Of a DNA stretch of 61,534 nt, positions 8,497-17,367 are shown piece by piece (the first letter of the stretch is position 1; every line of letters begins with the position of its first letter). Location of the stretch: NCBI GenBank assembly GCA_025999315.1, contig BNXD01000001.1, forward strand, positions 1 to 61,534, read 5' to 3'. The stretch comes from Bacteroidia bacterium. GTDB lineage: Bacteria; Bacteroidota; Bacteroidia; Bacteroidales; Rikenellaceae. A program made the translations under genes and the position numbers. The notes below the pieces were generated by a model, which searched no databases, was not told the DNA's origin, and was given only the letters and a program-made list of their open reading frames with translations.

Positions 8497-10155
8497 TTAG
8501 AGCGAATTGAAGTCGGGCAGTGCGAACAGCGCAGTGAACTCGGCGTCGTTCTTTGCCTTGTCCTTCAGAGCGGGGTTCTTCTGGATGGCGCTCTTCAGGT
8601 TGGCGATGGCGCCCTTGGCGTCGCCCTGACGGGAAGCCACGATAGCCTTCAGATAGTCGGTATCGGCCGAAGCGGGAACCGAGGCGAGCGTCGATTTGGC
8701 TGCGGCAACATCGCCGTTGCAGAGCTGAGCCACTGCCAGGTTGTACCCGGTCAGACCCTTCGATGCGGCTGCATAATCGCCGTTGGCAAATGCCAGGTCG
8801 GCTTTGGCCTGAGACGAGCTCGACTTGGACAGCGCGTCCTGAGCGGTCTTCAGGTCGCCGCTCTGCAGTGCAAGCAGACCCAGGTTGTCGTTGATGGTGG
8901 GGTTGGAACCTTTGGACGCGGCGCTCTTGATGGCCGTGGTGGCGTCTTTGGTGTTGCCGGTCTTGGCCAACTCGACGGCCAGGTTGTTGTAAGCTCTTGC
9001 GTCGCCCGACTTGTTGGCGGCAGCCTGATAAACCTTGATGCGGCCCTGGCTGTCTTTCAGTTGTTTTGCAATATAGAGGGCCTCCTCTATGTCGAGGGTC
9101 GAAGGATCGCTCTGAGCGGCCTGCAACAACTCGGCGTCGCTCTTGCCCTTGACGTCGGCCGAAGCAACCAGCACCGTGCGGCGCAGCTTGGGAAGAATGT
9201 CGGTGGCCAGGGTCTTGAAGACGGCCGACATGTTGTGGAGCTCCTGGTCGCGCTGCGAGGACGAAGAGTACATTTTCAACACCTGCAGAACCAACTCTTT
9301 ATCTTTCATGTTCGACTCCTGAACCAACTGCTGGAAACCGTCCCAGTCCTCGCCGTAAGCCGAGATGTCGTATTTGGTGCTCTTGCCGAGGCTCTTGCTG
9401 ACGGCATCCTTGGCCGTCCGGCTACGTTTATTGGAGAGATCGTCGTTGAGCTTCACCGGGCCGTCGGGCGAAGCGTAACCCTTGGACTGAATGCTGCCGA
9501 GGGTGGCGCTCTGGTTGGTCGAATTGGCCTTTACAAAATCAGCCAACTGTTTGATCTCGCTCGAGCTGAGCTGATTCTTGCGAACGTTCGACTTGTTGAT
9601 CTCATAGACGATCTGGGCGCTCTGCGAAATGGTGTTCGTCTTTTTGAAATTGTCGTCCAGCAGTTTCAGGTCGGCCGAGTAGTTGACATTGTCCTGTACC
9701 GAGCTGATACCCTTGGCGATGGGCAGTTTGGTTATAGCCACGTAGTCGGTCTTGCACTTGCCCTCGATGCGAAGCTCGAGCGTGCACACCTTGGCGCGGG
9801 CATCGTAGGGGAAGCTGACCGAGAAGGTAAACTGGCCGCCGGCGGCGTTCTTGATGACCTGATAGTTGTCCTTGACGCTCTCGCCCTGGACATATTTGAC
9901 CTCGCCCAGCAACTCGCCGCCGTTGAAGACCAGCGCGGGGGTGATCTTCAGGGTGGTCTTCTTGTCGAAGGTCTTGGGGGCAAACTTCACCGTGATGTCG
10001 GCGGGCACTTTGTCGCCCTTCTGAACCAGCAGCGAAGGATTGCTCTCGGCGGTGATGCCGCCGGTCATCTTCATCATGTTTTTGGTGCAATTGCAGCCTG
10101 TGAGCACAAGCGCTGCAACCGCCATGGCCATGCTAATTTTTACCAACGATTTCAT
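8497..10155 (-). CDS. TPR-repeat, OmpA-like outer membrane lipoprotein
   Basis: The 552-aa protein has a lipoprotein signal with the lipobox LTGC (Cys21). Residues about 25-170 form a beta-rich region of unknown type. An OmpA-like peptidoglycan-binding-type segment follows (about 185-300), including SKGYASPDGPVKLNDDLSNK and RSRTAKDAV. The C-terminal half has helical TPR-like repeats rich in Ala, Lys and Asp (ALYIAKQLKDSQGRIKVYQA, YNNLAVELAKTGNTKDA). It probably sits in the outer membrane and tethers or organises a periplasmic assembly; no enzyme motif is visible. The gene is monocistronic, with a -7 box at 10205 and a terminator at 8299. Confidence 0.75.
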   Translation of the reverse strand: MKSLVKISMAMAVAALVLTGCNCTKNMMKMTGGITAESNPSLLVQKGDKVPADITVKFAPKTFDKKTTLKITPALVFNGGELLGEVKYVQGESVKDNYQVIKNAAGGQFTFSVSFPYDARAKVCTLELRIEGKCKTDYVAITKLPIAKGISSVQDNVNYSADLKLLDDNFKKTNTISQSAQIVYEINKSNVRKNQLSSSEIKQLADFVKANSTNQSATLGSIQSKGYASPDGPVKLNDDLSNKRSRTAKDAVSKSLGKSTKYDISAYGEDWDGFQQLVQESNMKDKELVLQVLKMYSSSSQRDQELHNMSAVFKTLATDILPKLRRTVLVASADVKGKSDAELLQAAQSDPSTLDIEEALYIAKQLKDSQGRIKVYQAAANKSGDARAYNNLAVELAKTGNTKDATTAIKSAASKGSNPTINDNLGLLALQSGDLKTAQDALSKSSSSQAKADLAFANGDYAAASKGLTGYNLAVAQLCNGDVAAAKSTLASVPASADTDYLKAIVASRQGDAKGAIANLKSAIQKNPALKDKAKNDAEFTALFALPDFNSL

Positions 10156-10204
10156 AATATGTCATTTAAGTTTGTTGTTGAATTCCTGACTTCTTAACCA
10201 ATAA

Positions 10205-10212
10205 CAAAAATA
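10205..10212 (-). promoter_or_regulatory. Putative -7 box of the TPR/OmpA-like lipoprotein gene
   Basis: On the minus strand the sequence is TATTTTTG, matching TAnnTTTG, about 50 nt upstream of the start codon. I see no clear TTTG box at the usual spacing. Confidence 0.4.
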
Positions 10213-10347
10213 GTGTTTTTTTCACAATATTGTACCGCCGAAACCGTTTAATTTTCGCCAAATCATACTATAGAGTTTATTGATAAACTCTAATGGAGAA
10301 TTTATCCGGCAATATCGTGGCACGCCCCGGAAGGGTCCGCGGTTGCA

Positions 10348-12471
10348 CTATTCCTTAGGCAGCAACACCTTGCGCGAGAGTTTGAGTTTGTTGGTCTTGG
10401 GGTCGACGCCGATGAGCTTCACCTCGATCGTGTCGCCCTCCTTGAGGCCCGTCTGCTCCATGGTCTCGTAGCGTTTGTGGCCTATCTCCGAGATGTGCAA
10501 CAGGGCGTCCTTGCCCGGAAGTATCTCGACAAAGGCGCCGAAAGGCATGATCGAGCGCACCTTGCCCTTGTAGACCTCGCCCACTTCGGGTACGGCCACG
10601 ATGCCCTTGATGCGCATCGCCGCAGCGTCGAGGGCATCCTTGTCGGGGCTGAATATCTCGACATAACCCACGTTGCCCTCCTCGGTGATGGTGATGGTGG
10701 TGCCGGTGCTCTTCTGTATCTCCTGGATCACCTTGCCGCCGGGGCCTATCACCGCGCCGATCGTGTCGCTGGGTATGGTGATCTTGACGATGCGGGGCAC
10801 AAAATCGCGATAGTCGGCCCTGGGCTCCGAGATGACCTCGGTTATCTTGCCCAGAATGTGCAGACGTCCCAGACGAGCCTGCTCGAGAGCCTTGGCCAGC
10901 ACCTCGTACGAAAGACCGTCGACCTTGATGTCCATCTGAGTGGCGGTGATGCCGTCTTTGGTGCCCGTAACCTTGAAATCCATATCGCCCAGGTGATCCT
11001 CGTCGCCCAGAATGTCCGACAGCACGGCGTATCGTCCGTCGCTCTCCGAGATGAGCCCCATGGCGATGCCCGAAACGGGCTTGCGCAGCTTGACCCCGGC
11101 ATCCATCAGCGCCAGCGTACCGGCGCAGACGGTGGCCATCGACGAGCTGCCGTTCGACTCGAGAATATCCGACACGATCCTCACGGCATAGGGATTATCG
11201 TCGCCGCTAAGGGGCACCATCGGTTTGAGAGCCCTCCAGGCCAGGTTGCCGTGGCCGATCTCGCGCCGCGAGAGGCCGCGGACCGGACGGGCATCGCCCG
11301 TGGAGAAGGGAGGAAAGTTGTAGTGCAGCACAAACTGCTCGGAGCCCTGCACCATCACCTCGTCGATCTGTTTCTGGTCGAGTTTGGTGCCCAGCGTAAC
11401 CGAGGTGAGCGACTGTGTCTCGCCGCGTGTGAAGACCGCCGAGCCGTGCGCTGCGGGCAGGTAGCCCACCTCGCACCATATGGGACGTATCTGGTCGGTC
11501 TTGCGCCCGTCGAGACGGATGCCCTCGTCGAGGATCATGTTGCGCATGGCCTTCTTCATCACATCGTCGTGGAAGTATTTCTTTATCAGAGATTTCTTCT
11601 CGGCGAGCTCCTCGTCCGAAAAGCGCGCGCAGAACTCGGCCTCAACGGCCTCGAACTTTGCCGAGCGTTCGTGCTTGGCGGTCGTGGCCTTGGCAACCTC
11701 ATAGGCTTTGGCGTAGGTCTCGCCGACCACCAGCTTGCGAAGCTCTTCATCGTTGCGCTCGTGGCAGTAGGTGCGTTTGACATCCTTGCCCAGTTCGCGG
11801 CTGAGCTCCATCTGGGCCGTGCAGTGCTTTTTGATCTCCTCATGGGCCAGGCGGATAGCCTCGAGCATCACCTCTTCGGAGACTTCCTTCATCTCGCCCT
11901 CGACCATCAGGATATTGTCGTAGGTGGCGGCGACCATGATGTCCAGATCGACCTGCTCCATCTGCGAGTAGGTGGGGTTGATGACAAACTGTCCTGCAAT
12001 GCGGGCCACCCTCACCTCCGAGATGGGGCCCCCGAAGGGTATATCCGAGACGGCCAGCGCCGCCGAGGCTGCCAGCCCCGCCAGAGCGTCGGGCTGAATG
12101 TCGGCATCGGCCGAGTAGAGGGTAACATTGACAAAAACATCGGCATGAAAATCCGAGGGGAACAGCGGGCGCAGCGCGCGGTCGATCAGCCTCGAGACGA
12201 GTATCTCGCTGTCGTTGGGACGCGCCTCGCGCTTGAGAAAACCTCCCGGGAAACGTCCGCGGGCGGCGTACTTCTCCTTGTACTCGACCTGCAGCGGCAT
12301 GAAATCGACATCCTCCTTGGCCTCCTTGGCGGCCACTACCGTAGCAAGCAACACCGTGTCGCCCTGGCGAAGCACCACCGCTCCGTCCGCCTGCTTGGCG
12401 AGTTTTCCCGTTTCGAGCACCACCTGGCGTCCGTCGCCGAGGGTGATAGTCTTTTGTTTAACGTCCATCAT
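10348..12471 (-). CDS. pnp: Polyribonucleotide nucleotidyltransferase (PNPase)
   Basis: The 707-aa protein is full length for PNPase, which degrades RNA 3' to 5' by phosphorolysis. Two RNase PH domains (about 10-230 and 310-540) flank the all-alpha linker; the second has [14 protein letters not shown] and the [16 protein letters not shown] metal-binding segment. A KH domain ([14 protein letters not shown]) and an S1 domain ([19 protein letters not shown]) close the protein. It lies downstream of rpsO, the common bacterial order, with a hairpin in the 119-nt gap that may partly terminate rpsO transcription. Confidence 0.98.
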   Translation of the reverse strand: MMDVKQKTITLGDGRQVVLETGKLAKQADGAVVLRQGDTVLLATVVAAKEAKEDVDFMPLQVEYKEKYAARGRFPGGFLKREARPNDSEILVSRLIDRALRPLFPSDFHADVFVNVTLYSADADIQPDALAGLAASAALAVSDIPFGGPISEVRVARIAGQFVINPTYSQMEQVDLDIMVAATYDNILMVEGEMKEVSEEVMLEAIRLAHEEIKKHCTAQMELSRELGKDVKRTYCHERNDEELRKLVVGETYAKAYEVAKATTAKHERSAKFEAVEAEFCARFSDEELAEKKSLIKKYFHDDVMKKAMRNMILDEGIRLDGRKTDQIRPIWCEVGYLPAAHGSAVFTRGETQSLTSVTLGTKLDQKQIDEVMVQGSEQFVLHYNFPPFSTGDARPVRGLSRREIGHGNLAWRALKPMVPLSGDDNPYAVRIVSDILESNGSSSMATVCAGTLALMDAGVKLRKPVSGIAMGLISESDGRYAVLSDILGDEDHLGDMDFKVTGTKDGITATQMDIKVDGLSYEVLAKALEQARLGRLHILGKITEVISEPRADYRDFVPRIVKITIPSDTIGAVIGPGGKVIQEIQKSTGTTITITEEGNVGYVEIFSPDKDALDAAAMRIKGIVAVPEVGEVYKGKVRSIMPFGAFVEILPGKDALLHISEIGHKRYETMEQTGLKEGDTIEVKLIGVDPKTNKLKLSRKVLLPKE

Positions 12472-12533
12472 TTATAGTTTTTTTCCTTGTAAGTGTCTCC
12501 TCTGTCGGCGGCCGTCGATGGCCACCAAATACC

Positions 12534-12570
12534 AAAAAGAGGCTGTCTTGATAACAAAACAAGCCTCTTT
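12534..12570 (-). terminator. Hairpin terminator/attenuator between rpsO and pnp
   Basis: Read on the minus strand, AAAGAGGCT pairs with AGCCTCTTT and is followed by a T-run. It lies 20 nt after the rpsO stop and may limit readthrough into pnp. Confidence 0.65.
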
Positions 12571-12590
12571 GTCAGAAATTATGCACAGTC

Positions 12591-12863
12591 CTATCTTCTC
12601 AGGTTGAGCTCCTTGACTATCGCCCTGTAGCGCTCGATCTCCGTCTCTTTCAGATACTCGAGCAGACGGCGGCGTTTACCCACCAGACGCAACAGCGAAC
12701 GCTGGGTGCCGAAGTCGTGTTTGTTGCTCTTCAAATGTTCCGTAAGGTGGCTGATACGGTAGGAGAAGAGCGCGATCTGACTCTCGGGAGAGCCGGTATC
12801 GGTCTTGGACTTTCCGTGCTTGCCAAAAAGCTCCTGCTTTTTTTCTGCAGATAAATAGCTCAT
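12591..12863 (-). CDS. rpsO: 30S ribosomal protein S15
   Basis: The 90-aa protein has the usual S15 length and sequence: [37 protein letters not shown] and the [13 protein letters not shown] helix that binds 16S rRNA at the h20/h22 junction. It is followed by pnp. A TACCTTTG -7 box lies 65 nt upstream, and a short ATCCG/CGGAT hairpin lies between them; whether S15 regulates its own mRNA there cannot be told from sequence. Confidence 0.98.
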   Translation of the reverse strand: MSYLSAEKKQELFGKHGKSKTDTGSPESQIALFSYRISHLTEHLKSNKHDFGTQRSLLRLVGKRRRLLEYLKETEIERYRAIVKELNLRR

Positions 12864-12927
12864 AATAAAAAGTTTATATTGGCACTTTACGATGTATCCG
12901 CCTTACCGGATCACACCAAAGCAGCGA

Positions 12928-12935
12928 CAAAGGTA
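12928..12935 (-). promoter_or_regulatory. Putative -7 box of rpsO
   Basis: TACCTTFG-type box, read on the minus strand as TACCTTTG, lies about 65 nt upstream of the rpsO start. No good TTTG box is visible at the usual distance. Confidence 0.45.
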
Positions 12936-12999
12936 TCAATTTTTTCGGTTAATTCATAGGCCCCCGACAATTTTATTATGTCGCCTGTCGATTTTTCGC

Positions 13000-13007
13000 T
13001 AACTTTG
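13000..13007 (+). promoter_or_regulatory. Possible promoter pointing into repeat block R3
   Basis: TAACTTTG matches the Bacteroidetes -7 box and faces the gene-free repeat block that starts 70 nt downstream. No TTTG box is found at the normal spacing, so this is weak. Confidence 0.25.
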
Positions 13008-13072
13008 CCCGAACGGATATGACGCCACACCTTATATATAGTATATGATAAAAAACGTTGTGCAATTAAACG

Positions 13073-15430
13073 TTGGTTTTTTATAGTCAAAAAAAGTAGA
13101 TTCACCCCAATCGCCCCGCAGGGGCGAAATAGCCCCGGCATTGAGCGCCGGGCGTTTCAAAAATTGGCGCAGGGCCGAGCGAAAAGCGACGCCACTTGTT
13201 TGACGACGTCAGGCCCCCAGTGGGGACTAAAAGGAGGAGTTTGGGCGTCGCAGCGAGGGCCAAGGCAATTTAGCCCGTCGCTCACCGTCGGGCGGTTTTT
13301 GGTTACTTTTTGGCGGCAAACGACGCCAAGCCGAGCGCCATCCGAGCTCGCTCGGTAATGGCCGAGGCGCGAATCGACGAAGGAGTGAGCGCAGAGGCGA
13401 GTTTACTCGCAACTCTGCCGAGCGACGAGGAGAAAGGCGGGCGTCTTTCTGCCCGCCAACATCACGACGCTCGAAGCAGGAGCAGAGGCCGCTCGCGGAC
13501 TATGCCTCGCAAGGAGGAGAACCGAGCAGCGTTGCGAGAGCAGAGACCGCTTGCGGGCTACGGCCGAGGTAGCGCGAGGAAGGCAAGCGTCCCTCTGCTT
13601 GCTTTCCTTTGCGGGCGTTCCTTTGCCCGCCAACTTCGGAGTAAGGCGAGCGTCTCTTTGCAAGCCAACAAGTGGCGAGGCCCCAGCGGCAAGCGGCTGA
13701 AAAGACCTTGAATTTGGACCAAACATGCGGTCTATTGACTTGGCCTCCGTATTTTGTCTGCGCACAGACCGTAGGTTTGGCCTTTGTCGAAGGTCTACTG
13801 AGACCGCTGCGCGCGGGGCGGCTCTTTTTTAGAAAAAGAGCCAAACGACGCCAAGCCGAGAGCCATCGGGCTCGCCCGAAATGGCCGAGGCGCGAAGGAG
13901 TAAGGCGAGCGTCTTTTTGCGAGCCAACTATCGCCGCCTGAGCTGCGGGGCTACGTTGAGGTTGTTTAAACTTCTCCGCTCTTGTTCTTTGCGGCTATTT
14001 CGACCTCTGCCTGCCTTGCCTCCTTGTCGCATAGCGTGAGCTATGCTCCGCGTCGGCAAGTTGTCAGAGGCCAAAATAGCTCACAAATAACTTCGGCGGA
14101 GAAGTCTAAGCAACCTCGGCGCTGTCGCTCACTACTCCTCGGGTTCCTTAACCCTCGTCGCTTGACGCTCACGCCTAACGCGCCTCGCTTTACGCCTCCT
14201 CGCAATCGACGACAAGCCGAGAGCCATCGGGCTTGCCCGAAATGGCCGAGGCGCGAAGGAGAAAGGCGGGCGTCTTTTTGCCCGCCAATGGCGGCCCGGC
14301 TTCGCGCTTTTTGAACACTCTTTCGATCTTCATCGCCGCGTAGCGGCGAAACATCCCCGGCATTGAGCTGAGGCGTTAAGCGAGCGGAGAAAATTGAGCG
14401 CCCGGCGACGCCACTTGTTTGACGACGTTAGGCCCCTAATGGGGACTAAAAGGAGGAGGTTTGGCGTCGTAGCTCAATTTTCTCCAGGCGAGTAGCCGAG
14501 GCGAACAGCCGGGTGTTTTTGGTTACTTTTTATAAAAAAGTAACCGCCCCGCGCGCAGCGGAATTCAGTAAACTTTTGACGAAGGGCAAACTTAAGGTAT
14601 ATGGTAAAACGTTGCATGTCATTCGGTCTTGCATGACAAGACCGGTAGCCCGCAGCCGCCCCCAGCGGAGGGCTGCCACCATTTGCCAGTGCGCCCTCGC
14701 CTTACGGCATCGGGATCAGCCTTTTCGAGGCAAGCCCCCGCCGTCTGCGGGCCGCACCACGCAAAACCGAGAGCAGAGGCCATTCTCGGACTATGCCCCG
14801 CAATCGACGACAAACCGAGCGCAGAGTCGAGCTTGCTCGAAAACTCTGCCGAGGTGCGAATCGACGAAGGAGTGAGGCAGAGGCGAGTTTACTCGCAACT
14901 CTGCCGAGCGACGAGGAGAACCGAGCAGCGTTGCGAGGGTCGCAGACCGCTTGCGGGCTACGACCGAGGTAGCGCGAGGAAGGCAAGCGTCCCTCTGCTT
15001 GCCAACTTTGCGGGCGTCTTTCTGCCCGCCAACATCACGACGCTCGAAGCGAGAGCAGAGGCCGCTCGCGGGCTATGCCTCGCAAGGAGGAGAACCGAGC
15101 AGCGTTGCGAGGGCCGCAGACCGCTTGCGGGCTACGGCCGAGGTAGCGCGAGGAAGGCAAGCGTCCCTCTGCTTGCTTTCCTTCACGGGCGTCTTTTTGC
15201 CCGCCAACATCAGGAGAAAGGCGAAGCCAACGAGGAGGAACCGAGCAGCGTTGCGAGGGCCGCAGACCGCTTGCGGGCTACGGCCGAGGTAGCGCGAGGA
15301 GGGCAAGCGTCCCTCTGCCTGCCAACTTCGCGGGCGTCTTTTTGCCCGCCAATGGCGGCCGGGCTTCGCGCTTTTTGAACAAACTGTTTTGACTTTGATT
15401 TGACGATTTTAAACCAACATTTTAAATGTA
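13073..15430. repeat. Intergenic repeat block R3 (hairpin-module mosaic with defined ends)
   Basis: This is about 2.36 kb with no credible gene. The left end (TTTTTTATAGTCAAAAAAAG and the following CACCCC) and the right end (GAACAAACTGT followed by a TTGAC...TTTAAACC-like tail) are shared with block R8 at 35214-36262. Modules: C at 13188-13260 and 14395-14485; B at 13337-13362, 13391-13418, 13862-13885, 14223-14246, 14821-14849 and 14877-14904; D at 13820-13842 and 14521-14545; E at 13958-14117. Module A occurs near 13517 and three times at 14918-15350, which explains much of the extra length relative to R8. Confidence 0.85.
13958..14117 (+). repeat. Module E, 160-nt MITE-like hairpin (copy 2)
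   Basis: Long imperfect hairpin. The outer arms pair over about 20 of 22 positions. A second arm pair (GCTATTTCGACCTCTG with CAGAGGCCAAAATAGC) and a perfect GCATAGC/GCTATGC centre with a GTGA loop follow. Same orientation as the copy at 35934. Confidence 0.8.
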
Positions 15431-15436
15431 CAACAG

Positions 15437-16444
15437 GTGACAAAAAAGCTAAAGATCGCCCTGATGTCGGGATTTCTGCTGGCCGGATGCGGGCAGCAGG
15501 CGCCGATGGTCGCTCTCGACGGTTTCACGCAGGGGACCACCTACCACATAGCGCTCAGGTCTGCCGACACGACGGGTCTGCAGCGTCAGATAGATTCGCT
15601 GCTCGAGGCGGTCGACAATTCGATGTCGATCTACAACCCCGCCTCGCTCCTTTCGCAGTTGAACGACAACCGCACCGACTCGCTCGACGCGATGATCATG
15701 CACTGCATCGAGGTGGCGGGCGAGGTGGCTCGCTCCAGCGGCGGAATGTACGACATCACGGTCATGCCTCTGACCCGGGCGTGGGGTTTCGCCGCCAAAG
15801 AGCAGCAGGGCGAGCCCAATCTCGATTCGCTGCTACGGTTTGTGGGTTTCGACAAAATATCGGTTCGCAACGGGCGGCTGCACAAGACCGATCCCCGTGT
15901 GATGCTCGATCTGAATTCGCTGGCCAAGGGCTACACCGTCGATCTGGTGGGCGGGCTGATCGAGCGGCGAGGGGTAACCGACTATCTGGTCGAGATCGGG
16001 GGCGAGATCGTCGCCAGAGGTGTCAATGCCCACGGCAAACCGTGGCGCATAGGCATCGACCGCCCCGAGGAGGGCAATTTCGTTCCGGGGCAACAACTGC
16101 AGACGGCGCTGGCTCTGACCAACGTGGCGCTGGCCACCAGCGGCAACTACCGCAAGTTCCACACCGACGCGGCCGGCCGCAAGGTGGTTCACATCATCGA
16201 CCCGCACACGGGACGGGCGGCGGCCGGCGACCTGCTGTCGGCCACCGTCATCGCCCCCACCTGCATCGTGGCCGACGCCTGGGGCACGGCGCTGATGGCT
16301 CTGGGGCTCGAACGATCGAAAGAGTTTCTCGAGCACAACCACGACATCATGGCCTGTCTCATCCATGACGACGGGCAGGGTGGGATGGCCGTATGGCGCT
16401 CCGGGGCGCTCGATAGCGCCATAATCGATGTCGATAAACAGTGA
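15437..16444 (+). CDS. apbE: FAD:protein FMN transferase (ApbE family), lipoprotein
   Basis: The 335-aa protein attaches FMN to threonine of target proteins such as the RnfG/NqrC-type subunits, on the outer face of the inner membrane. It has a lipoprotein signal with LAGC, then the ApbE features MTRAWGF-like (LTRAWGFAAKEQ), DLNSLAKGYTVDLV, a VEIGGEIVARG segment and HIIDPHTGRAA. The start is GTG at 15437; it gives a short KK-rich signal peptide, whereas the next ATG (15464) would shorten the basic region. The lipid kinase gene follows after 9 nt, so the two are probably co-transcribed. The start lies at the very edge of repeat block R3. Confidence 0.9.
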   Translation: MTKKLKIALMSGFLLAGCGQQAPMVALDGFTQGTTYHIALRSADTTGLQRQIDSLLEAVDNSMSIYNPASLLSQLNDNRTDSLDAMIMHCIEVAGEVARSSGGMYDITVMPLTRAWGFAAKEQQGEPNLDSLLRFVGFDKISVRNGRLHKTDPRVMLDLNSLAKGYTVDLVGGLIERRGVTDYLVEIGGEIVARGVNAHGKPWRIGIDRPEEGNFVPGQQLQTALALTNVALATSGNYRKFHTDAAGRKVVHIIDPHTGRAAAGDLLSATVIAPTCIVADAWGTALMALGLERSKEFLEHNHDIMACLIHDDGQGGMAVWRSGALDSAIIDVDKQ

Positions 16445-16453
16445 TTTATATAT

Positions 16454-17353
16454 ATGAGAAAGGTCAAGTTTGTCTATAATCCCCTGGCGGGCGATACGCT
16501 GATCCCCGCCTATCTCGACAAGATAGTAGCTATCTACCAAAAACACAGTCTGTCGCTGGTGCCTTACCGCCTCACGTTCGAGGGCGACAACTTTGAGCGG
16601 GAGATCGTCGACGATCTGGACGACTCGTTCGACCACATCCTGATGGCCGGAGGCGACGGAACGGTCAATTTCATGGTCAACCTTCTGCAACGCCGGGGCA
16701 TAGATATGCCGCTGGCCATTCTGCCGGCCGGGACGGCCAACGATTTCGGGCGTTTTGTCGGCATGCCCGGCGATGTGATGCGCGGGTGCGAGGCCATACT
16801 CGGCGGCAAAACCACCGCCATAGATCTCGGCCTGGTCAATGGCAGTTACTTCTGCAACGTGCTGGCGTGCGGCCTGTTCACCGACGTGTCATACAAAACC
16901 GCCACTCTGGCCAAGAACACCTTCGGACGGCTGGCCTACTTCTTCGGCGGTCTGAGCGAGTTGCCCAAATTCAAACGCCTCAAACTGGATATAGTCTCCG
17001 ACGGGGGCAACTACAGCGGTTCGTGCCTGATATTGATGGTATTCAACGGTCAGAGCGCCGGGCAGTTCAAGATCGCGCGCAACGCCGACCTGAACGACGG
17101 TCTGCTCGATGTGGTGATCCTCAAGGGCGAGAATACGCTGGTGGCTCTGGCTCAGACCCTGGTCCGCGTCGGGCAGAGCCTGCTGGCGAGCTACAACCTC
17201 AACCTGGACGAGATCGTTCACTTCCAATGCTCGCAACTGACCGTCAGATCCTCCAGCCACGAATGCAGCGACATCGACGGCCAGGAAGGCCCCTGTTTCC
17301 CTCTGGATATACGCTGTGTCCCCAACTGCCAAAAGATCATTCTGCCGGGGTAG
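16454..17353 (+). CDS. Diacylglycerol kinase-type lipid kinase (YegS/DagK family)
   Basis: The 299-aa protein has the lipid-kinase catalytic domain: VKFVYNPLAGD at the N-terminus, the nucleotide-binding motif AGGDGTVNFMVN (about residues 57-68) and PAGTANDFGR (about 90-99). The C-terminal half is the beta-sandwich typical of YegS/BmrU/DgkB proteins. Such enzymes phosphorylate diacylglycerol or related lipids and recycle lipid precursors at the inner membrane; the exact lipid is not shown by the sequence. It probably shares an mRNA with apbE. The gene runs toward the GH31 gene on the other strand, with 14 nt between the stop codons. Confidence 0.88.
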   Translation: MRKVKFVYNPLAGDTLIPAYLDKIVAIYQKHSLSLVPYRLTFEGDNFEREIVDDLDDSFDHILMAGGDGTVNFMVNLLQRRGIDMPLAILPAGTANDFGRFVGMPGDVMRGCEAILGGKTTAIDLGLVNGSYFCNVLACGLFTDVSYKTATLAKNTFGRLAYFFGGLSELPKFKRLKLDIVSDGGNYSGSCLILMVFNGQSAGQFKIARNADLNDGLLDVVILKGENTLVALAQTLVRVGQSLLASYNLNLDEIVHFQCSQLTVRSSSHECSDIDGQEGPCFPLDIRCVPNCQKIILPG

Positions 17354-17367
17354 AGCGCCCAAAAATA

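Noticed and set aside
8245..10197. 650-aa plus-strand ORF antisense to the TPR/OmpA-like lipoprotein
   Set aside because: It is a shadow of the real gene: high-GC third positions leave the opposite strand open, and it shows no domain.
10477..12477. 666-aa ORF antisense to pnp
   Set aside because: Shadow of the conserved pnp gene.
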